Assembly: GCF_000021305.1 (NCBI RefSeq)
Contig: NC_011772.1
Span: forward strand, 2,766,001-2,830,000
Direction of reading: 5' to 3'
DNA length: 64,000 bases
Source of the DNA: Bacillus cereus G9842
Lineage (GTDB): Bacteria; Bacillota; Bacilli; Bacillales; Bacillaceae_G
A program made the translations under genes and the position numbers. Below are positions 10,464-19,799 of this stretch, piece by piece. The notes beneath the pieces are model-generated. The model was given only the letters and a program-made list of their open reading frames with translations. It did no database searches and was not told where the DNA came from. Each line of letters begins with the position of its first letter. The first letter of the stretch is position 1.

Positions 10464-10801
10464 TTGTTATCACCTTCAATAGCGAGTTTATCGGCTCTAA
10501 CCAAAACCCGTTCTACGTTTTGATCCACAACTGAAGTTTTACTATTGTTGTTAATGGTAGTTACTAGACTATGTTTCATCCCCTCTTCATTCCCTTGCAT
10601 TTTTTCTGATAAACTATCAATAATTTTATTTAAAACACTAATTGTCGCTTCACCACATTGTCTCGCTGTTGAATTTCGAGTCGATTCCTCACATAATTCT
10701 GATAAGCGATTTAAATCAACGTGAGGAGCCAAAGCATCCTCTCCGAATGTTGAAAGAATTGAAGATGCGATTGCAATTTTTTCGATTTTAGATATATCCA
10801 A
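10460..10801 (-). CDS. Phage protein of unknown function, duplicated in tandem
   Basis: The 113-residue product starts at TTG 10801 behind a G-rich ribosome site. Residues 1-65 resemble the next gene; residues 66-113 are an extra, charged tail not present in the paralogue. The protein has no membrane segment or signal peptide. The two genes sit in the tail module and are coupled. I do not recognise the family. Confidence 0.7.
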   Translation of the reverse strand: MDISKIEKIAIASSILSTFGEDALAPHVDLNRLSELCEESTRNSTARQCGEATISVLNKIIDSLSEKMQGNEEGMKHSLVTTINNNSKTSVVDQNVERVLVRADKLAIEGDNK

Positions 10802-10851
10802 AAATCCCCACCCCCATAAACATTCTTAATTATTAATAAATAGACTTACTA

Positions 10852-11355
10852 TTACGCTCCTGGTGTAGCTACATCACCAGAAGGCGCACCTTCAGGTACT
10901 TTATTAAGCGTCCCTTTAGAAATTTTCCCATTTAATTTTAAGCCAATAGAATACTTTGAGTACTCCTCATTTTCATGAGAAAGTTCCAAACTATTCAACA
11001 TGTATATTCCTGATTTAACTTTAAACTCAGAAGCGGTTGCACTACGTAGGTTAACTTCATGAATTCTTACTAAAACTTTATTAAGAATTGCTTCTTCTAC
11101 ATAATCAAGTCCCTCGTCACCTTCAGTACAAATCCCTTCAATGCTAGCTGATTGTGTTACGTCACCGTAATCAGATCCACTCTTATCTTTTGTTTTCAAC
11201 TCGATTTCTCCAGCCTCAATTGATCGTGAACCTGACGTTTGGTTAAAAAATCGAACTGTTTTTGTAGTTTTCCCATCAGGTTGCGGAATGTCAATCAAGT
11301 AAAGCGTTTCGGCACCTTTAAACTCAGGTGCATTACTTTTTTTCACTTCTGCCAT
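10852..11355 (-). CDS. Major tail tube protein
   Basis: The 167-residue, acidic, beta-rich protein matches the TP901-1-type major tail protein in size and place (between tail terminator and gpG). It has a GGGGGAG ribosome site and ATG start. A loose Gly/Pro/Ala end (GAPSGDVATPGA) follows the fold. It should polymerise into the tail tube around the tape measure. Confidence 0.88.
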   Translation of the reverse strand: MAEVKKSNAPEFKGAETLYLIDIPQPDGKTTKTVRFFNQTSGSRSIEAGEIELKTKDKSGSDYGDVTQSASIEGICTEGDEGLDYVEEAILNKVLVRIHEVNLRSATASEFKVKSGIYMLNSLELSHENEEYSKYSIGLKLNGKISKGTLNKVPEGAPSGDVATPGA

Positions 11356-11368
11356 TCTTACTCCCCCT

Positions 11369-11776
11369 CTAATTTCTGATTGTTATAGTAATAAAACTCA
11401 AATGTTTCGCTGTTAAAACCTCAACGTCTTTTTGAGATAACGGTTCAAAATTCTTTACTTCTGCATAAAAAAAGCCGATCCGCTCCGGATTCTTTTTGCT
11501 TGTGTCATACATGTCAATTGAACCCTTTTCGAATCGGTTAATTATTCTATCTTGCAAATCGTTCCTATCAAAAACTTTATCTGCATACACACCAACTTGA
11601 ATCAGGTGATTACGCGAGAAATTCTCCTTTGAATACCTGCTAATTGTTCCTGACAAATCCTCAATGGTAATGAAGGGTTTGTCTTTTCCTGATACAGAAA
11701 CACCATCGTATATCCATGTAGTAGGCGCAAAAACATCCAGCGATTTTTTTAATGAATACATTACATCATTCAACAT
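11369..11776 (-). CDS. Tail terminator / minor tail protein
   Basis: A 135-residue protein that lies directly upstream of the tail tube gene and downstream of the HK97 gp10-like gene. Position and length fit the tail completion protein that caps the tube before joining to the head. The ATG start lies three bases after the stop of the previous gene. The sequence alone does not separate terminator from other joining proteins. Confidence 0.65.
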   Translation of the reverse strand: MLNDVMYSLKKSLDVFAPTTWIYDGVSVSGKDKPFITIEDLSGTISRYSKENFSRNHLIQVGVYADKVFDRNDLQDRIINRFEKGSIDMYDTSKKNPERIGFFYAEVKNFEPLSQKDVEVLTAKHLSFITITIRN

Positions 11777-11778
11777 AA

Positions 11779-12138
11779 TTAATGCCCCTTTGCTACACGT
11801 TGAACAGTTTTGTTTATATCCTCAACAAATGGTTGATCACCTTCAAATGCTGTTTTACGCATAAAACCTTTTTTGGTTTTGTGCGTAAATTCTTGTACCG
11901 CCGCGTAAATAAGAGGAGATCCATACGTACCAATAATTCTCGCACCGACTACCATCTTTACACTTGCAGGAATACTTTCAGATAAAGGACCGTGTAATAT
12001 CGGTGCTCGATTAGAGGCTTGATTAGCTTGTAAGCGTGTATGTTTTTCTACCGTTTGTTCAATTGGTGTTTTGTATCTACTGGGATTATGTGCTTTTAAC
12101 ACATTTGATTTTCCTTTAACAACAACTCTGATTCTCAT
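11779..12138 (-). CDS. Head-tail joining protein, HK97 gp10-like
   Basis: The 119-residue, basic protein starts at ATG 12138, which overlaps the stop of the previous gene; the in-frame TTG three bases earlier is less likely. The pattern SESIPASVKMVVGARIIGTY and a C-terminal KGFMRKTAFEG region fit the gp10-like tail completion family. It acts at the head-tail interface. Confidence 0.72.
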   Translation of the reverse strand: MRIRVVVKGKSNVLKAHNPSRYKTPIEQTVEKHTRLQANQASNRAPILHGPLSESIPASVKMVVGARIIGTYGSPLIYAAVQEFTHKTKKGFMRKTAFEGDQPFVEDINKTVQRVAKGH

Positions 12139-12512
12139 CAAATCACCCTCTTTACAATGACCTCACGACGATTTACGCCACCAAGCCCTCGTTCATCGAT
12201 AAGTTCGATAACGTAAAAAACACCTTTACGTTCAATTTTTTCAATGTTCTCTAAGTCCACATTAAGAGGAAATGTAACAAGCGCCTCTCCTTTTTTAACA
12301 TCGAGATCAGCGAACTTCGTCTTTTCCACTGACGTGAATTTCTTCCAAACTAATTGAACAGTTTCTTTTCGGGGGTCACCTTGGATTTCTTCTCCTGTAA
12401 TTGGATCCTTTTCAGAAACCCCTTTAATGTATAAAATCACCGGTTCTCTACGTCCCTGCTCAATCATTTCACGATTTTCTCGAATCTCTTTAATATCATC
12501 TTCAGTAAGCAA
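12138..12512 (-). CDS. Head closure / head-tail adaptor protein
   Basis: A 124-residue protein in the slot of the head-tail stopper, between the SPP1 gp7-like gene and the gp10-like gene. It starts at TTG after GGAGGTG. The compact beta-rich sequence with a charged N-terminal helix fits head closure proteins. The assignment is mainly positional. Confidence 0.6.
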   Translation of the reverse strand: MLTEDDIKEIRENREMIEQGRREPVILYIKGVSEKDPITGEEIQGDPRKETVQLVWKKFTSVEKTKFADLDVKKGEALVTFPLNVDLENIEKIERKGVFYVIELIDERGLGGVNRREVIVKRVI

Positions 12513-12515
12513 TTG

Positions 12516-13322
12516 CTACACCTCCTCGCTTATTAAGTAGTTCAGCCGTGACGAACATTGTGGATGTGGGCTTATTAATTGATTCATAAGGCTTTCCGGA
12601 ATATTTTTCGGATACTTTCCAGCCCCTAAACCGTACGCATCGCGTCTCGCTAGCTTGTAACACATGTGCTTTGAATGATATCTGTGACGATGACCATTAT
12701 CAATAATTTGATAACCTGTCACAATTTCACTTTCTAAGCCATTCTGTATAGTAGCTGCTCGGTATGTGTTAGTACTCTCAGAAACTGCTACACGTTCAAC
12801 CTTCCATTTCTCATTGTCGTGTACTTCCTTTATCTTTTGAGAAATCATTGTAATGCTCTCGCCCCTTAATACAGATGGACGAATGACACTACTTAATCGA
12901 TCTCTCATATCTCCAGATAAATTCCATACACGATCAGACAGAATTAAGCCATCTTCACCAGGTCTTTTTATAACCCCTTGAATAATTTGCTTATTTACTG
13001 CAGTTATAGATTTCACGTCCAAACCTGCTTCTGATAATTTTGATGTGGTCCATTTCGACGTGTTTTCAATCAATGTATGGAATGACCGCTCTGCTTGTTT
13101 ACGAAATTCTTTTTCGTATAAAGTAAGGTCTCGTAATAACGCATTTAACCTACTACGCTTCACGATTCCATCCTTTTGATAGTCATTCAATAAATCAACT
13201 AAAAACAAACGTATTAGGATAATGGCCGTTACAGTATCAGAAACTTGTTTTTCATACTCCTCTTTAAATTCTTCGGAAATGGTATCGAGCGCTGCATCCA
13301 TCTCTTGTTGAGAACCGCTCAT
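12516..13322 (-). CDS. Minor head protein, SPP1 gp7-like head morphogenesis family
   Basis: Translation starts at ATG 13322, seven bases after GGAGG, giving 268 residues; an upstream reading in frame overlaps the previous gene and lacks a ribosome site. The C-terminal part (residues about 155-265) carries the typical ESTNTYRAA and CYKLARRDAYGLGAGKYP-type elements and a final HPQCSSRL segment of the phage Mu F/SPP1 gp7 family. The protein is usually injected or bound to the portal and helps capsid assembly. Confidence 0.85.
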   Translation of the reverse strand: MSGSQQEMDAALDTISEEFKEEYEKQVSDTVTAIILIRLFLVDLLNDYQKDGIVKRSRLNALLRDLTLYEKEFRKQAERSFHTLIENTSKWTTSKLSEAGLDVKSITAVNKQIIQGVIKRPGEDGLILSDRVWNLSGDMRDRLSSVIRPSVLRGESITMISQKIKEVHDNEKWKVERVAVSESTNTYRAATIQNGLESEIVTGYQIIDNGHRHRYHSKHMCYKLARRDAYGLGAGKYPKNIPESLMNQLISPHPQCSSRLNYLISEEV

Positions 13323-13326
13323 GTAA

Positions 13327-13668
13327 TCACCTCCCATCTGCTCGCTTAGCAAATGTTTGATGAGTACCTTTTCCCCGTCGATACTTCCTGTACTTTTTAA
13401 GCGCGTCCGCTGATAACTTCTTATAGTTTGCAAAGATCATTGATTTATCAACCGATTCTTCACCATCTGTATAAGAAAAATAGCGCGCTGCGTCTGCCGC
13501 AATCGATTCATAAGCAAATGACAGGGCAAGATAAAAAACAGCATTTGCGTTTAACTCTTCGGTTAATTCTGACTCAGTTTCGGCTTCAGCTAGCCAATTT
13601 CCGATGTCTTCCGAAGTTACTTTTGGAACTTTTGCTAACCGACTCCCGAGTCTTTCCGACACCTTCAT
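13327..13668 (-). CDS. Head-tail connector protein (gp6-like)
   Basis: The 113-residue, helix-rich protein starts at ATG after CGGAGGTGACG. Its place directly after the capsid genes and its small helical shape fit the connector that sits on the portal ring. The end overlaps the weaker upstream reading of the next gene, but not its true start. Confidence 0.65.
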   Translation of the reverse strand: MKVSERLGSRLAKVPKVTSEDIGNWLAEAETESELTEELNANAVFYLALSFAYESIAADAARYFSYTDGEESVDKSMIFANYKKLSADALKKYRKYRRGKGTHQTFAKRADGR

Positions 13669-13696
13669 TTGGCGTCACCTCCGTCACTGTATTTTG

Positions 13697-13921
13697 TTAA
13701 GGCGTCATGATTCCTGCAGCTTTTAACTTTGCAATAAGGGCGTTTAAGTCTTTTACTATACCCGCTACGTCAGTCGCTGTACTATCTGGTTGTTTATCAA
13801 CCTTTTTGGGTATTAGAGCTAATTTTTCTTCAAGACCTTTAATAATATTGCCAAGTGATGTGTCTTTCGCAATCGGCATCGATTTATTTAACCGTTGAGC
13901 TTGATTTTCCGAAATAGCCAT
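13697..13921 (-). CDS. Phage head fibre protein (phi29 gp8.5-like)
   Basis: The start is ATG 13921 eight bases after GGAG, which gives 74 residues. The C-terminal end (DVAGIVKDLNALIAKLKAAG) is typical of the phage head fibre family, in which this short module ends the protein. The product is probably a capsid decoration protein. It is shorter than phi29 gp8.5, so only the head-binding part may be present. Confidence 0.75.
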   Translation of the reverse strand: MAISENQAQRLNKSMPIAKDTSLGNIIKGLEEKLALIPKKVDKQPDSTATDVAGIVKDLNALIAKLKAAGIMTP

Positions 13922-13971
13922 GTATAAAACTCCTTTCAAAAATAAAAGAGCAGCTATTTAGCTGCTCTCTT

Positions 13972-14406
13972 TTAATGACAAACCTTTTGCCAGCCCCAAG
14001 GAGTTTGAACCCAATGACAATGAGGTGGCCAAGAACCTCCACCACCAGGAGGCGGCAAAGTTCCACCGCCACTGCCACCGCCTCCTGGTGGTGGTTGTGG
14101 AGCTGGACATTGAATACCTTGATAAGATAACCCCTGTATATCAACGCGATGAACAGTACCCGGTTGACCATTTTCAATGATTTCAACCGTCCCATCAACT
14201 CTTAAACCTATCAAAAGAAAAGTATGTTCTCTTCCTCCCCAAAACCCTTTAAAACAATGCCCTTTTCTACCAGCATTAAGATGGGATTGTATATCATCTT
14301 GAGTATGAAAATGATGTGTTCCTTGAGGTCTAGGGGTTTCATAAGGATTTTGGTACGGATACATATACTGGTTATACCCATATCCATAGTCATAGTAATT
14401 TGTCAA
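13972..14406 (-). CDS. Tyr/Gly/Pro-rich protein of unknown function inside the head module
   Basis: The start is TTG 14406, seven bases after GGAG, giving 144 residues. The protein has three parts: a Tyr/Asn/Pro-rich head (residues 1-27), a compact middle with His, Cys and Trp (28-95), and a Pro-Pro-Pro-Gly-Gly-Gly-Gly type linker repeated twice near the end, followed by an aromatic tail with two Cys. Low-complexity ends like this are common in Bacillus spore-coat proteins and rare in head operons. It lies between the major capsid and head fibre genes, so it may be a capsid decoration or a cargo gene. No family is recognised. Confidence 0.75.
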   Translation of the reverse strand: MTNYYDYGYGYNQYMYPYQNPYETPRPQGTHHFHTQDDIQSHLNAGRKGHCFKGFWGGREHTFLLIGLRVDGTVEIIENGQPGTVHRVDIQGLSYQGIQCPAPQPPPGGGGSGGGTLPPPGGGGSWPPHCHWVQTPWGWQKVCH

Positions 14407-14504
14407 ATAAATCACTCCTTTTTTACAAGATAATTTAGACTATGAACACGGACTTTTCATGGTTACGTCGAACAACCTCTTAAAAAGCCTATTTTACCTC
14501 CTCT

Positions 14505-15629
14505 CTATGCCATTGTTTTAGAGATATTTTCAAGAACAGCGATAGACTCTTTCGCATTCTTAACTTCAAATCCAAATTCCCCACGAATAACACGAGAGAA
14601 GTAGTCAGCACCATTTGGTGTAGCATCTTGATCATAAATTGGAGTTAAGTAACGTGCCTTTACTTTTTCTGTATCAAGAAGTAACGCACGATCTTTAGGC
14701 ATATTTAAATCAACTACCACACTAGAAATCGCTCCACCTGGTAAATCCGATACAAACGATAAGATTTGGTAACCTGCCGCAGTATCTTGACGCGTAGTAC
14801 GAATTGTATCGCCACCAAGTTTTGTAATTTGTCGCGCGATATTCGGTCCACATAGAATCGTATTTGCTGAACCGCCTCGAGTAAATACTTGTTCTACAGC
14901 GTCATTTAAAGGTTTTGCCGCAATTTCGTTTCCTTTAAAGTCTTGCTTATGAGAACCTTCAATACCTGCAAATGCAAATAAACCACCTGTAGTACGTGGT
15001 TGTGTTGGAGAGCCAACATTTCTACGACCATAGATTAGAGAAGTGTTAGCTTCACGAATCATCTCTTGTAAACGCAGGTTTACTTGATAATCTAATTCGT
15101 TTGATACGCCGTATGTGTTCACTTGTTGTTGTGTACGTGAAACAGATGCGTATCTTGAAAAGATTTGTGAGAAGTTATGTGACACTAAACGGTCATTGAT
15201 CTCATTCTTACGGAAAGCATCTTCACCTTCTGGTCTCGGTCTTGCGATGACTTTTAATTCACCACCAGCTGTAATTGCCTCCGCTTTCGTACTATCATAA
15301 CCACGTTGCACAGTGATTTTATCCGCGTTTTCATCGACACTTACTACACGTAGCACTTCTAAGCCGTTTTGTACCAGAGCATTTTCAGTGAATTTACGAG
15401 CCTCACTTTTTTCTAAAACTAGGTCCGTATCCCCAACAGCTGCGGCAGTTTTTACAATACCTGTATCAGAGTTTAAATAGTCGTTCTGCCATTCAAATTT
15501 AGTTTGTGTTAAAGCGTCTCCTACACCAATTAACCCGAAAAGAACTGGTGCTTTCGTGAGAATTAAATCCACATTGGCTTGCATTTGTCTTACTTGTTGT
15601 TGAAATTCGTACGTAGTTGGTACTGGCAT
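14505..15629 (-). CDS. Major capsid protein (SU10/DUF5309-type HK97 fold)
   Basis: The 374-residue protein follows the scaffold gene and has the features of the SU10 major capsid family: an N-terminal tail-like segment, the E-loop region with the Gln/Arg-rich SRTQQQVNTYGVSNEL section, and a C-terminal AKESIAVLENISKT. No long N-terminal delta domain is present, which agrees with a separate scaffold gene. It forms the icosahedral shell. Confidence 0.9.
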   Translation of the reverse strand: MPVPTTYEFQQQVRQMQANVDLILTKAPVLFGLIGVGDALTQTKFEWQNDYLNSDTGIVKTAAAVGDTDLVLEKSEARKFTENALVQNGLEVLRVVSVDENADKITVQRGYDSTKAEAITAGGELKVIARPRPEGEDAFRKNEINDRLVSHNFSQIFSRYASVSRTQQQVNTYGVSNELDYQVNLRLQEMIREANTSLIYGRRNVGSPTQPRTTGGLFAFAGIEGSHKQDFKGNEIAAKPLNDAVEQVFTRGGSANTILCGPNIARQITKLGGDTIRTTRQDTAAGYQILSFVSDLPGGAISSVVVDLNMPKDRALLLDTEKVKARYLTPIYDQDATPNGADYFSRVIRGEFGFEVKNAKESIAVLENISKTMA

Positions 15630-15689
15630 ATTTGTAGCCCCCTCAAATTTTTAAAATTAAAAAAACGCTGACTTTTAATCAACGATCCT

Positions 15690-16460
15690 TTATTTCTTCG
15701 ATTTTGCTTCTAACAACTTGTTATAAATACGTGTTACTTCGCCCGCAAATTTTGAATCTTTTAACGCTTTTGTTTTTGCTTCTTCCAACTCTTTTTCTAA
15801 AGCAAGAATTTCATTCGCTCTCGGATTTGTTCCTGGGTTCGCGCCACCAGCCGCATCTGCCCCCACAACTTTCTTGAACATCCAAGGTTTACTTTCCTTT
15901 AACGCAGTAACAGCCTCTTCAACTCCTTGATAATTACCATTCTCATCAAATTGAATAGTCGACTTATCTAAAAGCGCCAATACGTCACCTGGATCATTCG
16001 CATCTAAAGTACGGGCAATACTCTTAATTTCAGTGTTCAAAATGCGAGCATTTGCTTTTTCCTGCGCTTTTTGTGCTGCTTCGGAAGCTTCTAGTGCCTT
16101 TTTGTCAGCTTCTTCTTTTTCAGCCTGCAAACGTTCGATTTCCGTCATTTCTTGCTTTTTACGCTCTTCTTCAGCTTTTTCGTATTCTGCTAATTTTACT
16201 TTTACATTATCGTAGTCACCGTATTTCTCAGCGGATTTACTACGTTCACGTTCTAAGCGCTTCTTAACAATTTCGTCTAGTTCTTCTTGTGTAAAAGTTT
16301 TTGACGGGTCGTCAGTATCTCCAGATTTTTTGTCTGGATCATCTCCAGAACCGCCACCATCAGAGAAAAACTGAAGATTTAATCGAAGTGGGAACTTAGG
16401 TGTTTTTTGTACTTGTTCTACAAAAAATTTTAATGCTGTAGTTTGTTTTGCGTATTCCAT
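15690..16460 (-). CDS. Capsid scaffolding protein (DUF4355 family)
   Basis: ATG 16460 lies eight bases after GGAGG, giving 256 residues; a farther ATG lies within the ribosome site. The protein has a Gly/Asp/Ser-rich linker (residues 35-55), a long charged coiled coil rich in Glu, Lys and Ala (60-140), and a C-terminal helix that should touch the shell. It guides procapsid assembly and leaves or is cleaved later. Confidence 0.88.
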   Translation of the reverse strand: MEYAKQTTALKFFVEQVQKTPKFPLRLNLQFFSDGGGSGDDPDKKSGDTDDPSKTFTQEELDEIVKKRLERERSKSAEKYGDYDNVKVKLAEYEKAEEERKKQEMTEIERLQAEKEEADKKALEASEAAQKAQEKANARILNTEIKSIARTLDANDPGDVLALLDKSTIQFDENGNYQGVEEAVTALKESKPWMFKKVVGADAAGGANPGTNPRANEILALEKELEEAKTKALKDSKFAGEVTRIYNKLLEAKSKK

Positions 16461-16533
16461 TTGCAATTCCTCCATTTTGAGCCTGTCGGCTATAATTTCC
16501 GAAAGTTTATAGCGCCATTTCGTAAGGCAAGTA

Positions 16534-18051
16534 TTACTTTTCGTTATACGGATCCTGAGATTGTCTTTTCAACATCCGCTCTTGCATAATCTCCATGAAC
16601 TTTTGTTCCGCATTTTCTTTACCACTTCTCGTAATAGCACCTTTAATTGATTCGATTTCGTTAGAAATTTCATCCCCTAACTGTTCGATAAGTGCTTTTT
16701 GATCTTGTGGTAACGGTAAACCGAAAATAATCTTGCTAGCATAATAGTTATCTACTTTTGCTAACATCGCTTTATCGTATTTGAATTTTGGATCATACTG
16801 TCTTGCTTTCATATAACGCAAAATATACTCATTTAAGGTTTGGAGGCGTGATTGCCATATAACCCATGAGCGTTGTGTTTTTGAAATGATATTACTGAAT
16901 AAAAGCTGCACGGCCATGTCATTTATACCACCTGTATTCATATCAGCCGTATTCACCATTGGTACCTCTGCTTTTTCATGTAGGCGTTTTTGCAATCGGT
17001 CCAGATACGCTTCAATAGTTTCTTTAAATCTAAATCCACTTTCCAGCTTTTTAGCGCTTGGTTCACCTACATCTTCAGCGCCGTCACCTAAATCCCATTT
17101 CGCACCTGGTGCAACTTGTAGTGGATTCTTTGGATCCTCGTCTACATTCGTTAGCAACGTAATAGCGAACATTTCAAAACGTAGCGCATCTGAGTAATCA
17201 GACATCTTTTTGTCGATTTCATCAGAAAGCTTAATCGTTTTTTCAAGTTCACTATAACCTGTAGTTCGCTTACTGAGCTTTTCAGTTGGCACAGGTACAA
17301 CGGGAATAAAATCAATACCCATTGATGAACGCTCAACTCTATCCTCTTGCTTTTCTAAATCGCCATTGTAGACTGCTTCTTCAATTTCACAGTCGTACTC
17401 ACCCGCTTCTTCATGCCAAACTAAGTAATAAGATAACTTCCACATTTTCGTTTGTTCTTCATCAAGCCATGCAATAAAATGAATCTCTTCCAGCTGATCT
17501 ATATCCCAGTCGCTATACTTTGCGATAACTTCTGTGGATGGATGCCAAATAACCTTAAATTCACCGCGACGTTTATCATAATGAATCCGAGCATACACAC
17601 CTGTTTTTGAAATAGCCCTATCTTTTGCTGCTGCTAATAACTTCTCATGCATTCGGTTGTCATCCCAAACCCATGTTAATAACCGTTCCTTTGCTTTCGC
17701 TCTACTGTTTTCTGCTTGTTGTTCCTCACTAGGTTCATATCCTGATTGAATCATAAGTGCCGGGTCATCTATTACATCAGGAGGAACTGTGACTTTTGGT
17801 TCTTTTTCAAATTGCCACGCTGCAATCATGTTTACGATTTTTTGAGGATAATTAAGTTGTATTTTCGTAGGTTCGTAGTCGAGATTGTCTGGTTTTTTAT
17901 AATCAGACCATACGTTTAAGTCTCCGTCATAACGCTCATACAAGCGAACCTCAGACATAATGCGTGTCCACTCAGAATCGCCGAGTGCGGTACGAACTGG
18001 CATTACAATTTCCACTGGATTCATAAAATTACGATCACCTTGTACTCTCAT
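16534..18051 (-). CDS. Phage portal protein (SPP1 gp6-like)
   Basis: The 505-residue product lies between the large terminase and the scaffold. It contains the crown, wing and stem order of SPP1-like portals: an N-terminal Trp-rich region, a long central beta region around residues 130-260, and helices around 330-440 with a SKTQRSWVIWQSRL segment. ATG 18051 is preceded by GGAGG. The dodecameric portal forms the DNA entry channel. Confidence 0.9.
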   Translation of the reverse strand: MRVQGDRNFMNPVEIVMPVRTALGDSEWTRIMSEVRLYERYDGDLNVWSDYKKPDNLDYEPTKIQLNYPQKIVNMIAAWQFEKEPKVTVPPDVIDDPALMIQSGYEPSEEQQAENSRAKAKERLLTWVWDDNRMHEKLLAAAKDRAISKTGVYARIHYDKRRGEFKVIWHPSTEVIAKYSDWDIDQLEEIHFIAWLDEEQTKMWKLSYYLVWHEEAGEYDCEIEEAVYNGDLEKQEDRVERSSMGIDFIPVVPVPTEKLSKRTTGYSELEKTIKLSDEIDKKMSDYSDALRFEMFAITLLTNVDEDPKNPLQVAPGAKWDLGDGAEDVGEPSAKKLESGFRFKETIEAYLDRLQKRLHEKAEVPMVNTADMNTGGINDMAVQLLFSNIISKTQRSWVIWQSRLQTLNEYILRYMKARQYDPKFKYDKAMLAKVDNYYASKIIFGLPLPQDQKALIEQLGDEISNEIESIKGAITRSGKENAEQKFMEIMQERMLKRQSQDPYNEK

Positions 18052-18067
18052 TCAAGCCCCTCCTTTC

Positions 18068-19783
18068 TCAATATCTTGAATTTCCTGTAGTTCCCGCTTT
18101 ACGTCTTGCACGTTTATATGCAATAGAAAAAGCCATTTGAACTGCATCCGGACCATCATCATGCGGATGCATTGGATACATTTCAAATTGCTCCAATAAA
18201 GCACGTAAATGTTTCATAAAACGTAATTTACCACTCTGTATATCAGGTAATAATGACTCAATACGTAGTGCTTTTCGTGTACGTTGCTTAATTTGTTTTA
18301 AGCGCGTCGATGAAGGATATCCTTTTTTCTGTAATGCTTCAGCAACCTTCTCCGCGAACCACTCCTGCGCTTGTTGCGCCTCTACTGCAATCGATTCATA
18401 TTGATATGCCAGCGTGTATTCTACAGCCTTTTCTAACAATGTATTTGGATGCACACGCTCCATAAAAATATCGATAATGTAGCACGTGCCTGTTTCCACG
18501 TTTTTCGCAAGTGTAACTACTACGCTGTAGTCACCTTTTTCTTTTCCCATTGCGAAATCAACCGCACCGTAATACAAAAGTTTTTTATCTTTTAAATCAT
18601 CTTCAGTACAGTACGTGAAATATTTAGGTTTAAATATCTGTCTTTCCTCATCAGTCGGGTTACATAAATACTCCTGGTTAAACGCTTTGGTACCGTCATC
18701 TTCTCTAATTTCCATCAAATCGATGTAAGGGAAATGTGATGGCCATAACGTTTTTATACCACGGAGCATTTCTTCTTTGTTCTGCTCATAAAATTCACGA
18801 GCTTTATCAGAAGCGCCCTCTTCATCCACCTGACGAATCTCACGCCATTCTTGCCATAAGTCTTCGCGCTCTGACCATTTCAGAATTGCTGGGAATGATC
18901 TTGATACAAAATCACGACGGTTTTTAATAACATGATGCAATAAACTGTCGTAACAAACGATGGTACCCATATAAATACAAGCACCTTCTTGACGACTCAA
19001 ACCTGGAAGCAATTCTTCCTTGAACCAACGCTTATTTTTCGCGATTAAATCAACTGTCGCGGTATTTTCTTTACTCTCCAAGTCATCCAAAATATAGAGC
19101 TGAACCCTTTTGGAACCGTGGCGTAACCCACGTACCTGTGTCCCTATACCTTTTGCTTCGACTTTCGTGTTTGTTAAAGTCACAAACTCTTTATCGTTAT
19201 CCACTTCATTTCGGCTTTTTTGTTCATGAAGTAAGATTCCGAAATCCCCACGTAATTTCTCGTTATACTTTAGCTGATCACGTGCCCAAGATATAAAGTC
19301 ACCGGCTACATCGGATGTTTCAGAAATCAAAACAATATACTGCTTTAATCGATACACGACTTGATGACACAAATAACCGTTACTTAGATAAGCGGTTTTT
19401 GCATGACCACGTCCTACACTCCATGCTACTTTTTTCTTTTTCTCCCTACCTGTTGTGATGTCATCTAATAGCTCACATAACGTTTGGTGAAACTCTGCAG
19501 CATCATCCATCTTTACCCCAGCCGGAATTAAGTTATCAGGATTCCCGGGATTTCCTTCTTCAGAGAAATACTCATACATGAAATACAGCATGTCATGTTC
19601 CCCGCGGTGCACCCTTTTTAACTTTTCTAACTCATCGATGTCAGCAAGTAGTGTATCCATGTAATATTCTGTAGCCTCACCAGTTTCGTATAACTCCTGT
19701 AACTTCTTTGCTCTTTCCGCTACAAGATTGATACGCTCCTGACGTTCATGACGGGCTAACCATTTACCGTCTATATATGCCAT
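18068..19783 (-). CDS. Phage terminase large subunit
   Basis: The 571-residue motor protein shows the ATPase Walker A variant WSVGRGHAKT (near residue 120), Walker B LYILDDLE (near 230) and the RNase H-like nuclease Asp residues in YGAVDFAMG and HDDGPDAVQ. The order and length fit a complete terminase. It cuts and packages phage DNA with the small subunit encoded just upstream. Confidence 0.95.
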   Translation of the reverse strand: MAYIDGKWLARHERQERINLVAERAKKLQELYETGEATEYYMDTLLADIDELEKLKRVHRGEHDMLYFMYEYFSEEGNPGNPDNLIPAGVKMDDAAEFHQTLCELLDDITTGREKKKKVAWSVGRGHAKTAYLSNGYLCHQVVYRLKQYIVLISETSDVAGDFISWARDQLKYNEKLRGDFGILLHEQKSRNEVDNDKEFVTLTNTKVEAKGIGTQVRGLRHGSKRVQLYILDDLESKENTATVDLIAKNKRWFKEELLPGLSRQEGACIYMGTIVCYDSLLHHVIKNRRDFVSRSFPAILKWSEREDLWQEWREIRQVDEEGASDKAREFYEQNKEEMLRGIKTLWPSHFPYIDLMEIREDDGTKAFNQEYLCNPTDEERQIFKPKYFTYCTEDDLKDKKLLYYGAVDFAMGKEKGDYSVVVTLAKNVETGTCYIIDIFMERVHPNTLLEKAVEYTLAYQYESIAVEAQQAQEWFAEKVAEALQKKGYPSSTRLKQIKQRTRKALRIESLLPDIQSGKLRFMKHLRALLEQFEMYPMHPHDDGPDAVQMAFSIAYKRARRKAGTTGNSRY

Positions 19784-19799
19784 GTAGCCCGCTCTCCTT

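Noticed and set aside
13884..14198. 104-codon minus ORF overlapping the Tyr/Gly/Pro-rich gene
   Set aside because: It overlaps two better genes with good ribosome sites and has no own start signal.
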